64,000 nt of DNA, taken from the NCBI GenBank assembly GCA_044233745.1, contig JBIIJN010000002.1, positions 1 through 64,000 of the forward strand, in the 5' to 3' direction. This document shows, piece by piece, positions 8,057-17,878 of the stretch (its first letter is position 1; every line of letters starts with the position of its first letter). The translations under genes were made by a program, and so were the position numbers. This stretch comes from UBA6165 sp044233745. Lineage in GTDB: Bacteria; Bacteroidota; Bacteroidia; Flavobacteriales_D; Crocinitomicaceae. The notes under the pieces were generated by a model that was not told the DNA's origin, ran no database searches, and saw only the letters and a list, made by a program, of their open reading frames with translations.

Positions 8057-11038
8057 ATGAGAACGTTCAAGTTTGGTTTGCTTAGCATGTCGGGTGTCAT
8101 TATTACGAGCATGGTGTTGCAATGGATTTTTGTTTCACCAAAAAGCGTTACAAATGCTTCAACGGCTCTAATGAATCTTACGCCCGAAGAGCATGTGGAA
8201 TCACCCCAGTTTTTGTCTGTTTCCGATACTTGGGCAGATAGCATCATGAAACGCATGAATCGCGAGCAGAAAATAGCTCAGTTTTTTATGGTAGCGGCTT
8301 ATTCTGACAAGCGCAACAATGAAAAAGAAATTCAAACTTGGATAGAGCAATATGGTATTGGGGGTGTGATTTTTTTTCAAGGAGACACAGCATCTCAACG
8401 CGCCATGACACATCGTTTGCAAGCCAAATCTAATGTGCCACTTTTGATTGGTATGGATGCAGAATGGGGACCAGCAATGCGCTTGAGTAATTCGCGAAAA
8501 TATCCTTTTCAACTCACCATGGCGGCTGCTAACGATGAAAAATTGACCAAGGAATTGGCGTATTGGATTGGTCGCGAATGTGCTGATTTAGGCGTGCATC
8601 TCAATTTTGCACCTGTCGCAGATATCAATACAAACCCTAAAAATCCAATCATTGGTTTCCGTGCTTTTGGAGAGAATCCCAGAGACGTGGCCAATCATAC
8701 CGTGGCTTTTGTTGAAGGCATGGAGTATGCGGGGGTGATGGCTTGCGTGAAACATTTCCCCGGTCATGGCGACACCGATAAGGATTCTCATCATGATTTG
8801 CCTTTGGTCCGTTTGACTATGAAACAATTTGAAGCGATTAATTTCTTGCCTTTTGTGCGGAGCATTCAAGCGGGTGTTTCGTCTGTAATGGTCGCACATT
8901 TGGAAACACCGGCTTTGGATTCGGTGAGCAAAGCATCAAGTTTATCATCCATTGTAATCAAAGATATACTGCAGGGCAACTTGAATTTTGAAGGACTTGT
9001 TATTTCTGATGCATTGAACATGAAAGCTGTTGCCAATCAGTATGAGAAGAGCGAGGTTGTGGTGCGCGCATTTTTAGCAGGAAACGACATTTTGCTTTTT
9101 CCTGAGAGCATTGGCGAAGCGATTGCAGCCATTTCCAAAGAGGTGGAATCGGGTAAAATCACTGAAAAAGAATTGAATGCCCGCTGTAAAAAAATCCTCA
9201 AGGCTAAATATTGGGCCATCCAAAAACAACGCAAAGCCAAACGCATCAGTGCTGATGAAAGTTTGCAAATCGATATTTTGATACGAAAAACTATCGCCCA
9301 AGCCACAACGGTTCTCAAAAACGAAAATCAAGTTTTGCCGCTTCGAGATTTGAGTGCAGCAACTGCTATTGTGGTGATTGGTGATAGCACGTCAATAGTA
9401 GAGCAGCGACTTTTGGACTATGTAGATGCACCCGTTTTTAAGGTAACGACTAAGACAGCGATGGAACAATTGCCCTTGCAGTTGAAACCATTCAAAAGAG
9501 TGATTACCGTATTTGCTGCCAAACACAACTGGCACAGCAAAAGTTTTGGTATGCCCGAATTCTGGCGCGATTATGCTGGATTTATGTCGAAAGAAAAAGA
9601 GCAAATCGGTTTGTTTTTAGCGAATCCCTATGCGCTTGTGGGCGACGCCTTACTTGTGAAATTTGATGGCTTTGTTGTGGCTTATGAAAATTCCAGCTAC
9701 ACCCAAGATATAGCCCCCCAAGTTTTGTTTGGAGCCCTTCCTGCTAGCGGTAAAATGCCTTTCACTTTAAACGATTTTGCACGCGAATCTGGCTTTCAAT
9801 ATGAGGCCAATGGTCGCTTACAATTTGTGATGCCCGAAGAAATTGGCGTTTACGCTGAAGACTTGAAACGCATTGATGAAATTGCCATGAAAGGCATCAA
9901 CGAAAAAGCTTATCCAGGTTGTCAAATCATTGCCGCCAAAGATGGTAAAGTGTTTTACCGCAAAAACTTTGGTCATCTGGATTATGCCAAAAAGCAGCCT
10001 GTGAATTACGAAACTTTGTATGATTTGGCTTCAATTACCAAAATTGCTTCTTCCACTTTGAGTTTGATGAAACTCACGGATGAGGGTGTTTTGGATGTGA
10101 GCAAAAAATTGGTTGATTATTTACCAGAGCGTGTTTCCGGCACCAGTCACCAAAATTTAGTTTTGAAAAACATTCTAACGCATCAGGCTGGGTTTACCCC
10201 CTGGATTCCCTTTTGGAAGAAAACCATGAACGGCAGCGAGTGGCGCGAAGATGTGTATAGCAAACAAAGCAAAGAGGGTTATTCAAAAACTGTTGCTGAG
10301 GGTTTGTATATTAATAATAATTACCGCGACAGTATGTTTGCCTCCATATTTGCTCACAGCTTAAGTGCAGGTCAGGGATATAAATATTCAGATTTGGGAT
10401 ATTATTTTATGCAGGAAATTATTGAAAATTATGCTGCCCGCACCTTAGATGAATTTGTGAGAAGAACCTATTATGCTCCGATGGGACTGGCCATGCGCTA
10501 CAACCCTTTGGAGGTTTTCACCAAAGACAACATAGCGCCCACCGAAGACGATCAATTGTTTAGAAAGCAATTGATTCACGGTTATGTACACGATCAAGGT
10601 GCAGCCATGGTGGGCGGAGTGGCTGGTCATGCAGGACTATTTTCCAACGCCACAGATTTGGCTGCTTTGATGCAAATGCTGCTCAATGGGGGACAATACG
10701 GTGGAATGACCTATTTATCAAAATCTGTGATTGATGATTTTACGAAATGTCAGTTTTGTGCCACCAATCGCAGGGCTTTGGGCTTTGACAAACCGGTGAA
10801 AGGAGGAGGTGGACCTGCTTGTGATTTGGCAAGTCCACAGAGCTATGGACATACGGGATTCACGGGCACAATTGCGTGGGCAGATCCCGTTACCGGAATC
10901 AATTATGTATTCCTTTCCAACCGAGTACACCCCGATGCTGAAAACAAAAAAATTATCACAATGGGCACGCGCACTGAGATTCAAAAAGTGATTTATCAGG
11001 CTTTCAATCGAAAGAAAATATTTAAACCTGTCTTTTAG
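8057..11038 (+). CDS. GH3 beta-N-acetylglucosaminidase fused to a serine beta-lactamase-like esterase
   Basis: The 993-residue secreted or membrane-anchored enzyme has an N-terminal hydrophobic signal (MRTFKFGLLSMSGVIITSMV). A NagZ-type GH3 domain follows: KHFPGHGDT with the downstream DSHHDLP loop near residue 235, and the nucleophile Asp in VISDALNMKAV near 317. A second GH3 module spans about 410-590. The C-terminal third is a class C beta-lactamase/esterase fold with SITK (SxxK, about 660), YSD (about 775) and GHTGFTG near the end. The two activities suggest removal of GlcNAc and an ester or peptide from wall fragments. An in-frame ATG at 8003 is an alternative start, but TATTTTTG at 7987-7994 favours the later one. 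Confidence 0.92.
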   Translation: MRTFKFGLLSMSGVIITSMVLQWIFVSPKSVTNASTALMNLTPEEHVESPQFLSVSDTWADSIMKRMNREQKIAQFFMVAAYSDKRNNEKEIQTWIEQYGIGGVIFFQGDTASQRAMTHRLQAKSNVPLLIGMDAEWGPAMRLSNSRKYPFQLTMAAANDEKLTKELAYWIGRECADLGVHLNFAPVADINTNPKNPIIGFRAFGENPRDVANHTVAFVEGMEYAGVMACVKHFPGHGDTDKDSHHDLPLVRLTMKQFEAINFLPFVRSIQAGVSSVMVAHLETPALDSVSKASSLSSIVIKDILQGNLNFEGLVISDALNMKAVANQYEKSEVVVRAFLAGNDILLFPESIGEAIAAISKEVESGKITEKELNARCKKILKAKYWAIQKQRKAKRISADESLQIDILIRKTIAQATTVLKNENQVLPLRDLSAATAIVVIGDSTSIVEQRLLDYVDAPVFKVTTKTAMEQLPLQLKPFKRVITVFAAKHNWHSKSFGMPEFWRDYAGFMSKEKEQIGLFLANPYALVGDALLVKFDGFVVAYENSSYTQDIAPQVLFGALPASGKMPFTLNDFARESGFQYEANGRLQFVMPEEIGVYAEDLKRIDEIAMKGINEKAYPGCQIIAAKDGKVFYRKNFGHLDYAKKQPVNYETLYDLASITKIASSTLSLMKLTDEGVLDVSKKLVDYLPERVSGTSHQNLVLKNILTHQAGFTPWIPFWKKTMNGSEWREDVYSKQSKEGYSKTVAEGLYINNNYRDSMFASIFAHSLSAGQGYKYSDLGYYFMQEIIENYAARTLDEFVRRTYYAPMGLAMRYNPLEVFTKDNIAPTEDDQLFRKQLIHGYVHDQGAAMVGGVAGHAGLFSNATDLAALMQMLLNGGQYGGMTYLSKSVIDDFTKCQFCATNRRALGFDKPVKGGGGPACDLASPQSYGHTGFTGTIAWADPVTGINYVFLSNRVHPDAENKKIITMGTRTEIQKVIYQAFNRKKIFKPVF

Positions 11039-11097
11039 CGCTAGTTTTCTCGAGACTTTTTGTGGATTACACTTTCCTGAATTTTTGTATTTACTAA

Positions 11098-11131
11098 AGC
11101 CAAAACTGTATTTTTTTGTCAGGTTTTGGCT
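11098..11131 (+). terminator. Hairpin after the GH3/esterase gene
   Basis: Arms AGCCAAAAC and GTTTTGGCT enclose a 16-base T-rich loop and are followed by a T-rich tail. The loop is large, so this is a moderate candidate. The rest of 11039-11281 holds only the bshA promoter element. Confidence 0.5.
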
Positions 11132-11227
11132 CTTATTAATCTATTTTTGGCTCATAGACTTACAATTGTTTCTGTGCATTTCAGGTGTAAAATCTTTTGA
11201 ACTCAAATTCAAATGATTCTAAACAAC

Positions 11228-11235
11228 TACCTTTG
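11228..11235 (+). promoter_or_regulatory. -7 element upstream of bshA
   Basis: TACCTTTG matches TAnnTTTG and lies 47 bases before the bshA ATG. No TTG with normal spacing is seen. Confidence 0.45.
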
Positions 11236-11281
11236 CCGCCAGTTATTTCGACGTTCACCTAAACATTAACAACTTACAGGA

Positions 11282-12409
11282 ATGAAAATTGGCATTGTAC
11301 TTTATCCTACTTACGGTGGTTCTGGCGTAGTTGCCACCGAGCTCGGCATGGCTCTGGCTGCAAAAGGACATGCCATTCACTTTATCACTTATTCGCAACC
11401 CGTTCGCTTGGATTTGTTTGCAGACAATATATTCTATCATGAGGTGGTGGTCAACAATTATCCCTTGTTCGACTATCCGCCATACGAAACTGTTTTAGCC
11501 GGCAAGTTGGTCGATGTTGTGAAGTTTGAAAAATTGGATTTGCTTCATGTGCATTATGCCATTCCGCATGCCTCTGCAGCGTTTTTGGCTCAACAGATTT
11601 TAAAATCACAAGGCATTTCAATTCCATTTATTACCACGCTTCACGGAACAGATATTACCCTTGTTGGCCGTGATTCTTCATTTAAACCCGTGATCCAATA
11701 TTGCTTGGAAATGTCGGATGCTGTGACTTCTGTTTCTGAAAGCTTGAAACGCGACACCATTGAACATTTTCAAATACAACGTGAAATTCAGGTGATCCCC
11801 AATTTTATTCAACTGGAGGAATACAGCACCGATACCAATTTAGCGCTTCGACGACGTTATGCTCTAGACGATGAATTTGTTTTGTGCCACATTTCCAATT
11901 TCAGAAAAGTGAAACGGGTGGAAGATGTTGTGCATATTTTCAAACATATCAATGATGTGTATCCAAGTAAACTTATTTTGGTGGGCGATGGCCCGGAACG
12001 TCAAAAAGTAGAAGAATTGTGCAGAAGTTTGGGTACTTGTGATCGCGTTATTTTGCTGGGAAAAATGCAGGCTACACATTTGCCTTTGAGCATCTCTGAT
12101 CTGTTTTTATTACCGTCAGAAACCGAGAGTTTTGGTTTGGCCGCACTCGAAGCCATGGCGGCAGGTGTGCCCGTAATTTCATCAAATACAGGTGGTTTAC
12201 CTGAAGTCAATATCGAAGATTATTCTGGGTATTTGGCCGATGTTGGAGATGTAGAAACTATGGCGCAAAAAGCGTTACACATTTTGTCAAGTAAAGACCG
12301 TTTGCAGCAATTCAAACAACAAGCCCGATTGAGTGCTGAGCGTTTTGATATGTCTAAGATTTTGCCCATGTATGAAGAACTTTATGCAACGGTAATTGGA
12401 AGAGGATAA
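11282..12409 (+). CDS. bshA: N-acetyl-alpha-D-glucosaminyl L-malate synthase BshA
   Basis: The 375-residue GT4 (GT-B fold) glycosyltransferase joins GlcNAc from UDP-GlcNAc to L-malate, the first step of bacillithiol synthesis in the cytoplasm. It begins MKIGIVLYPTYGGSGVVATELG and has LLHVHYAIPHA, FITTLHGTDITLVG and the GT4 signature ESFGLAALEAMAAGVPVISS with its E-x7-E pair, followed by NTGGLPE. These N-terminal blocks are typical of BshA rather than of generic GT4 enzymes. No bshB or bshC lies in this window. Confidence 0.93.
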   Translation: MKIGIVLYPTYGGSGVVATELGMALAAKGHAIHFITYSQPVRLDLFADNIFYHEVVVNNYPLFDYPPYETVLAGKLVDVVKFEKLDLLHVHYAIPHASAAFLAQQILKSQGISIPFITTLHGTDITLVGRDSSFKPVIQYCLEMSDAVTSVSESLKRDTIEHFQIQREIQVIPNFIQLEEYSTDTNLALRRRYALDDEFVLCHISNFRKVKRVEDVVHIFKHINDVYPSKLILVGDGPERQKVEELCRSLGTCDRVILLGKMQATHLPLSISDLFLLPSETESFGLAALEAMAAGVPVISSNTGGLPEVNIEDYSGYLADVGDVETMAQKALHILSSKDRLQQFKQQARLSAERFDMSKILPMYEELYATVIGRG

Positions 12410-12443
12410 GCGAACTTTTCGTGTGGCTTTTAATGAAGCGCTC

Positions 12444-12471
12444 TTGTGCGTTGATAGATTCCTTATTTTTG
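12444..12471 (+). promoter_or_regulatory. Promoter of the DUF4836 lipoprotein
   Basis: TTG (12444-12446), 17 bases, then TATTTTTG (12464-12471) fit the Bacteroidota consensus and lie 28 bases before the ATG at 12500. Confidence 0.55.
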
Positions 12472-12499
12472 CCCATCGTTGAATTAAACATCACCAATT

Positions 12500-14044
12500 A
12501 TGAAGCATTATTTTTTCCTATTACTCACTGCAGCACTACTATTTTCTTGTGGTAAATCAGTAGATAAAAACACCTTGGAAGGTCGCGCGGCCTCTTTTAT
12601 TTCACTACAAGAAGGCGTTTTCATGGCCGTTTCTATGGACATTAAAAACATCATCGAAAAATCTGGCATTAAAGATGGCGCTATTCCAGAGCAGTATTTG
12701 AATACCATTTCGCCTTATCTCGATGCACTTTATAAATCCATAAATCTGGATAAACAAGTCTTTATGATGCCCATTGTGAATACCAAAAATCCAGATAAAA
12801 GTGACTTTGTGTTTATGTTTGAAGTGGGGGATTTGAAACGCTTGAAAAAGGAAATCAAGGAGTTTGGTATCAATCTCAAGAAAAAAGGAGATTTAGAATA
12901 TGGTGCAAAATCCGGAGGCGCTTTTGGAATCTATAAAGGTGAAACGGCTTTTTTTGTTTTCAGTGAAGTCAATACAATCGATGATAAACGCCTCTTGGAA
13001 TACGGTTCAAATTTGAGTAAAGGCGAAACGGTTGATGGCGTTGTTGATTTTGTGACAACGAAGTCTGATATGGTTGCTTTCTACACGGGCGATAAAATGT
13101 CCAATTTTGATTTTGCACAAATGGCGCCTGAGCTCGGTGACATGGGGAAAAAATTGAACAAACTCTATGAGGGAACTTTCTGGATGGCAAAAGTTGACTT
13201 CAAGGATCAAGATGCTGTGATGGAAGTAAATTTAACCATGGGAAAGAACTTGAAAAAATACGGACCTTTCATGAATGCCTCTTTGTCTGATGATGCGCAA
13301 TCAGTTTTGGTTTCAGATAAAACAATGTTCGCCTATGCCATGAATGTTAACATGGAGAAAATCATAGCGATGATCATCGATCAGCTCGACGATAAAACCA
13401 AAGATGAAATCAACAAACAACTGTCTATGTTGGGCGGCACAGAAAAATTCAAACAACTTTTGACGGGTGAATTTGCCATGGCCATGCTGGCAGATGAGAA
13501 TCCAATAATCACCTCCTTTGTGGGTATTGGTGATAAAAAACAAGTACAATCCCTTATGGATGGCTTTGGTTTTTTCTTAGGTCTTGAGAAAAATGGGGAT
13601 ACCTATGATATGGACGGCGCACAATTGATGTTCAATGAAAATGGTTTGGTCTATGCCGCCAATCCCGAACTTATGTCGAAAATGAAGTCTAAGAAAACGG
13701 TAAAACTACGGAATATGAATGGCTTCAAATTTGGCGATTCTCCAATGTCGATGTTTGTCGATTTTAAAAATCTCCTTCAAATGAAAGACCTTGATGATTA
13801 TGCTCCGGTGATTAAATCCTTTGATTTTATGTATTTTCAAATGGATGAAGACGGTGGAAATGGCTTAATCCGCAGCACCAAATCGAATCAAAATATTTTG
13901 CGCACTTTAATTGAATCTGGCATCGAAATGCAACGCATAGACGAAATTCGACAAGCACAAATGGATGCCGAATTTGAGGAGATGTACGGTTCTTGGGACG
14001 AGGAAGAGTGGGATGATTCGGATTTGGATAACTTTGATTTTTAA
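12500..14044 (+). CDS. DUF4836 family lipoprotein
   Basis: The 514-residue protein has a lipoprotein signal (LLTAALLFSCGKS, Cys about residue 17). The mature start, with a MAVSMDIKNIIEKSGI segment, matches DUF4836 proteins, which resemble outer-membrane or periplasmic substrate-binding-like lipoproteins of unknown role. Two similar halves, each with FAMAML/FVFMFEVGD-type strands, suggest an internal duplication. The last 30 residues are very acidic (EEMYGSWDEEEWDDSDLDNF). The DUF819 gene follows after 20 bases, probably in the same transcript. Confidence 0.8.
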   Translation: MKHYFFLLLTAALLFSCGKSVDKNTLEGRAASFISLQEGVFMAVSMDIKNIIEKSGIKDGAIPEQYLNTISPYLDALYKSINLDKQVFMMPIVNTKNPDKSDFVFMFEVGDLKRLKKEIKEFGINLKKKGDLEYGAKSGGAFGIYKGETAFFVFSEVNTIDDKRLLEYGSNLSKGETVDGVVDFVTTKSDMVAFYTGDKMSNFDFAQMAPELGDMGKKLNKLYEGTFWMAKVDFKDQDAVMEVNLTMGKNLKKYGPFMNASLSDDAQSVLVSDKTMFAYAMNVNMEKIIAMIIDQLDDKTKDEINKQLSMLGGTEKFKQLLTGEFAMAMLADENPIITSFVGIGDKKQVQSLMDGFGFFLGLEKNGDTYDMDGAQLMFNENGLVYAANPELMSKMKSKKTVKLRNMNGFKFGDSPMSMFVDFKNLLQMKDLDDYAPVIKSFDFMYFQMDEDGGNGLIRSTKSNQNILRTLIESGIEMQRIDEIRQAQMDAEFEEMYGSWDEEEWDDSDLDNFDF

Positions 14045-14064
14045 ACCCATACAGCTTTCTTGAA

Positions 14065-15786
14065 ATGAAGTATTTGAACATAATTTTTCTCAGTGCTCTG
14101 GCCTTTTTCAGTCAAAATACCTGGGCGCAAAATGTTGAGCCACAAGCGTTCTTTGACGGACAAGTTTTGATGTATGAATCGCTTTCTTTACAGCAGCGTG
14201 ATTCTCTGTCGTTCTTCAATCCGAATAATGAGGAAACTAAGATTTTAAAGGGCTCGAAAGCGCTTTGGGTACAATTTACGCCCAAACAGCGCGAAACGAT
14301 TCATGCGGCAAAACAACTTTTTGTAGCCTTGAATGGCGACACTGTGGCGCTTGAAAATTTGCATGATTTAGTTATTGTTCCTCATGCAAAATCAGAATCT
14401 CTTAACCTGAGTGTTTTGACCTATGAGAAAGGGGAATATCAATCGGTTTTGAAAAACAAGTCGTTTCGTTTGAAGTTGGTTGATGATTTTGGCAAACCGC
14501 CATTTTTTACGAAGGATACCATCGTGTTTGGTTTATTGATTTTACTCTTGGCCTTGGTTTTTTATACTTCTTCGAGACCTGATGGATTTTGGAAAAAACT
14601 ACATGTTTTCTTGCCAGCACTTTTGTTGTGCTATTTGTTGCCTTCTATTTTGAGTTCGTTCAATATTATCAGTCCTGAGTGGATTGAACCTGATGCTTAC
14701 GGGAATGGTGTAAAAGTAAAATCCGGAATTTATCATGTAGCCAGTCGCTATTTGTTGCCCGCAGCTTTGATCTTGCTTACTTTGAGTTTGGACTTGAAAG
14801 CGGTATTCAAATTGGGATGGAAGGCTTTGGTGATGTTTTTAACGGGTACTTTAGGCATCATCATCGGTGGTCCAATAGCCATTTTGATTGTCGCCGCTTT
14901 TTCACCTGAAACAGTTGGTGGCGATGGTTTTGATGCGGTTTGGAGAGGTTTATCTACTTTGGCGGGAAGTTGGATTGGTGGTGGTGCCAACCAAACAGCC
15001 ATGTTGGAGGTTTATAAATACAACCAAGAAAGCTATGGCGCCATGGTCTTGGTAGATATCGTTGTTGCCAATATTTGGATGGCTGTTTTACTTTTCGGAA
15101 TCGGTAAAAAAGAACGCATCGACCGCTGGTTCAAAGCGGATAATACGGATATAGAAGAGATGAAACAACGTGTAACGGAGTATGAAAAGAGTGTAATGCG
15201 TATCCCTTCATTGAAAGATTTGATGATAATTTTGGGAATCGCTTTCACGGCTGTTTCTTTGGCGCATTGGGGAGCAGATTATATGGTAGAGTTACTGAAA
15301 TCAGTTCCTTCAGTTCAAAATCCTGCCAGTGCCATGTACACGTTTTCCGACCATTTTTTCTGGATGGTGATGAATATAACGATTATCGGTGTGGCCTTGT
15401 CTTTCACGCCCTTGAAAAAGTATGAGGGTGCTGGTGCGAGTAAAATGGGTTCGGTTTTTATCTACGTGCTCGTGGCTTCCATTGGTATGAAAATGGACTT
15501 AAGTTCAGTAGTAAATAACCCAGGGCTTTTAATTGTCGGCTTAATATGGATGAGCGTTCATGCCATTTTGATGATCATCGTGGCAAAAATAATCAAAGCG
15601 CCATTTTTCTTTTTGGCAGTGGGCTCCAAAGCCAATGTGGGCGGTGCGGCATCTGCTCCAATTGTGGCATCTGCTTTTCATCCTTCCTTGGCAAGTGTTG
15701 GTGTTATATTGGCGATTTTTGGCTATGTTTTGGGTACGCTCGGAGCGCTTTGGAGCGCCGAAATGATGCGTGTTGTTGCTCCTTAA
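14065..15786 (+). CDS. DUF819 family membrane protein with N-terminal periplasmic domain
   Basis: The 573-residue protein has a cleavable-looking signal (ending NTWAQ), then about 130 residues that should lie in the periplasm. A C-terminal DUF819 domain with about ten membrane spans covers residues 150-573. Typical DUF819 blocks are SRYLLPAALILLTLSLDL, WIGGGANQTAML and VGSKANVGGAASAPIVA. The two halves resemble a transporter inverted repeat. DUF819 members are predicted transporters with no known substrate. The N-terminal extension is longer than in most members. Confidence 0.85.
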   Translation: MKYLNIIFLSALAFFSQNTWAQNVEPQAFFDGQVLMYESLSLQQRDSLSFFNPNNEETKILKGSKALWVQFTPKQRETIHAAKQLFVALNGDTVALENLHDLVIVPHAKSESLNLSVLTYEKGEYQSVLKNKSFRLKLVDDFGKPPFFTKDTIVFGLLILLLALVFYTSSRPDGFWKKLHVFLPALLLCYLLPSILSSFNIISPEWIEPDAYGNGVKVKSGIYHVASRYLLPAALILLTLSLDLKAVFKLGWKALVMFLTGTLGIIIGGPIAILIVAAFSPETVGGDGFDAVWRGLSTLAGSWIGGGANQTAMLEVYKYNQESYGAMVLVDIVVANIWMAVLLFGIGKKERIDRWFKADNTDIEEMKQRVTEYEKSVMRIPSLKDLMIILGIAFTAVSLAHWGADYMVELLKSVPSVQNPASAMYTFSDHFFWMVMNITIIGVALSFTPLKKYEGAGASKMGSVFIYVLVASIGMKMDLSSVVNNPGLLIVGLIWMSVHAILMIIVAKIIKAPFFFLAVGSKANVGGAASAPIVASAFHPSLASVGVILAIFGYVLGTLGALWSAEMMRVVAP

Positions 15787-15796
15787 AATTGATGTT

Positions 15797-16561
15797 ATGT
15801 TAAGAATGTTCTCCCTGTTTTCTTTGATGATTTTACTCCTTTCTTGCTCACCTGGTCTTAAAAAAAGCCGTGTTTGTGCCCTAGAAGATTTTGACGCGCT
15901 AAAAGGCTGTAAAAGCCATTCAGACGTAATCATTGGATTTCCAGAAACCGTAGTTCATTCCTTTAGAGCCAAAGGATTGGAGGAAAACTCAAAGGTCTCT
16001 GTTCATTGGTATTTCAGCGATGCGGGAAAATTTTACTTCATCGACAGTTTTGTTTATTACACCAAAGAAAAGGATGAGTTGGTGGTTTCAGGAATTGATA
16101 GAAATTTCTTACAGCTGGGTCAATTTGTAGTAAAGATCAAGGCTGTTGATTCTGAAAAAGTGTATGAAAAAGAAGAGCATTTTTCAATTGAATCCAATGG
16201 TGAGCCAGCTGCCTTGATGCTTCTGGTGGGCAACGTCATCGACCCAAGCGGTGTAGTTGTGCGGCCGCTTACTTATTTTTCAATTAACGATAAACAGGTT
16301 TACATTTCAACTTTCATCTACAATGCCAAACCCAATCAAGAAATCGTGATTCGTTTTCGTCAAATCGATGTTCATGGAGGCTATGTGAAACAGTTTTCTA
16401 CGAATGTGGGACCAAATCCGAAAAGTAAATTTTTGCTTTATGCCAATTTGCCTAATGTTGGACTCAATTTAGGCGAATATCAAGTAGAAATTGTTTTGGG
16501 CGAATCTGTGTTTACTGCACCATTTTACATCGACGAGACAGAAATCATACCCGCTTTATAA
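15797..16561 (+). CDS. Lipoprotein of unknown function
   Basis: The 254-residue product has a lipobox (MILLLSCSPG) from the ATG at 15797; an upstream ATG at 15770 overlaps the previous gene and would bury the signal. The mature part is mainly beta-strand, in two parts (about 40-130 and 135-254), each ending in similar strand patterns such as LGQFVVKIKAV and LGEYQVEIVLG. This suggests two immunoglobulin-like modules. It follows the DUF819 gene by 10 bases and precedes the next gene by 2 bases. No family was recognised. Confidence 0.7.
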   Translation: MLRMFSLFSLMILLLSCSPGLKKSRVCALEDFDALKGCKSHSDVIIGFPETVVHSFRAKGLEENSKVSVHWYFSDAGKFYFIDSFVYYTKEKDELVVSGIDRNFLQLGQFVVKIKAVDSEKVYEKEEHFSIESNGEPAALMLLVGNVIDPSGVVVRPLTYFSINDKQVYISTFIYNAKPNQEIVIRFRQIDVHGGYVKQFSTNVGPNPKSKFLLYANLPNVGLNLGEYQVEIVLGESVFTAPFYIDETEIIPAL

Positions 16562-16563
16562 TT

Positions 16564-17028
16564 ATGTTTCCAGCCTTAAACCTACCTCAAGCTTCATTGC
16601 GATTAACCAAAAGTGACAAGCAATATTTGGTTTGGGATGAATGGCGAAAAAAACAGGTTGTGCTCACACCAGAGGAATGGGTTAGACAACATCTTTTGCA
16701 TCACTTGGTGCAAGATTTGGATTATCCAATAACGCGCTTGGCGGTAGAAATGCAAATTGAAGTGAATGGTTTGAAAAGGCGTTGTGATGCTGTTGTTTTT
16801 GATCTCCAAGGCAAGGCTCAGGTGCTCATCGAATGCAAAGAACCCGAGGTTGTGCTCAGCGCAGAAGTGGTTCAACAAATTGCCCAATACAATGCCAAAT
16901 TAAATACGCAATGGTTGATTTTATCGAATGGCATGGAGCATTTAACCTTGCGAATTGAGCCCCAAACAGGCAATTTTGGTGTCGCACATGGCTTGGTTCA
17001 TTTTTCGGAAATCAGTTCGCCTGTGTGA
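16564..17028 (+). CDS. HsdR N-terminal-like PD-(D/E)XK protein
   Basis: The 154-residue stand-alone protein resembles the N-terminal domain of type I restriction R subunits. The nuclease-fold motif is visible as RRCDAVVFDLQGKAQVLIECKEPE, with the Asp near residue 79 and the ExK about 13 residues later. The helicase and specificity parts are absent, and no HsdM or HsdS genes lie nearby, so this is not a restriction system. Such stand-alone proteins are common in Bacteroidota and their role is unknown. It sits 2 bases after the preceding lipoprotein gene. Confidence 0.8.
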   Translation: MFPALNLPQASLRLTKSDKQYLVWDEWRKKQVVLTPEEWVRQHLLHHLVQDLDYPITRLAVEMQIEVNGLKRRCDAVVFDLQGKAQVLIECKEPEVVLSAEVVQQIAQYNAKLNTQWLILSNGMEHLTLRIEPQTGNFGVAHGLVHFSEISSPV

Positions 17029-17034
17029 TAAATG

Positions 17035-17068
17035 TTGCACTTAGATTGCATTGGTCGCATTACATTTG
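17035..17068 (+). promoter_or_regulatory. Promoter of the TauE/SafE gene
   Basis: TTG (17035-17037), 23 bases, then TACATTTG (17061-17068). The start near 17075 would leave a leader of about 9 bases before the ATG at 17084. This supports that ATG over the upstream one at 17051. Confidence 0.5.
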
Positions 17069-17083
17069 CTCAATTTTAATACC

Positions 17084-17878
17084 ATGGAAATAGCAGGATA
17101 TATCGCATCAATTTTTATCGGAATAGCGCTTGGCTTAATTGGAGGTGGAGGCAGTATTCTCACTGTGCCTGTTTTGGTTTATCTTTTTACTGTTGATGCT
17201 GTTTTGGCCACCGCATATTCTTTGTTCATCGTTGGCGCAACCAGTGTGGTGGGCTCTGTTTCCTATTTTATGAAGGGTTTGGTGAATGTGAAAACGGCAG
17301 TAGTTTTTGGCGTTCCATCTATAGTTGCTGTGTTTCTCACGCGGGCCTACATCGTGCCGGCCATTCCCAATGAGGTTTTTGCTTTGGGTGATTTTATGGT
17401 CACAAAACCTATTTTACTGATGCTCATTTTTGCTGTGCTCATGATTTTTGCCTCTTACAGCATGATCAAAAAAGACAAGTCTGCTGATAAAGAGCCAGGA
17501 AAACAAGTGTTCAATTATCCCTTGATATTGGTAGAAGGCACAATAGTCGGCGTTTTAACTGGACTTGTTGGTGCTGGTGGCGGATTTTTAATTATTCCCG
17601 CTTTGGTTATCTTAAGTAAACTGCCCATGAAAGAAGCTGTGGGTACATCTTTGGTGATTATTGCAGCCAAATCATTGATTGGTTTTCTGGGCGAAAGCGG
17701 TGAGAGCCTTGTAGATTGGCAATTTTTGCTGACCGTCACAGCTTTCGCAATCGTCGGTATTTTCATTGGAATGACACTTTCTAAAAAAATAGATGGCGAA
17801 AAATTGAAACCAGCATTCGGTTGGTTTGTCTTGGTGATGGGCATATACATCATTATAAAAGAAACCTTAATGCAATAA
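17084..17878 (+). CDS. TauE/SafE family sulfite or organic-anion exporter
   Basis: The 264-residue inner-membrane permease has seven or eight spans. The hallmark repeats GIALGLIGGGGSILTVPVLVYL (N-terminal half) and GVLTGLVGAGGGFLIIPALVIL (C-terminal half) are both present, followed by AVGTSLVIIAAKSLIGF. Family members move sulfite, sulfoacetate or related anions; the substrate here is unknown. It is the last gene of this plus-strand run and has its own promoter. Confidence 0.9.
   Translation: MEIAGYIASIFIGIALGLIGGGGSILTVPVLVYLFTVDAVLATAYSLFIVGATSVVGSVSYFMKGLVNVKTAVVFGVPSIVAVFLTRAYIVPAIPNEVFALGDFMVTKPILLMLIFAVLMIFASYSMIKKDKSADKEPGKQVFNYPLILVEGTIVGVLTGLVGAGGGFLIIPALVILSKLPMKEAVGTSLVIIAAKSLIGFLGESGESLVDWQFLLTVTAFAIVGIFIGMTLSKKIDGEKLKPAFGWFVLVMGIYIIIKETLMQ

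Noticed and set aside
16564..17028. Restriction-modification system suggested by the HsdR-like protein
   Set aside because: Only the nuclease-like N-terminal domain is present, with no methylase, specificity or helicase genes around it.
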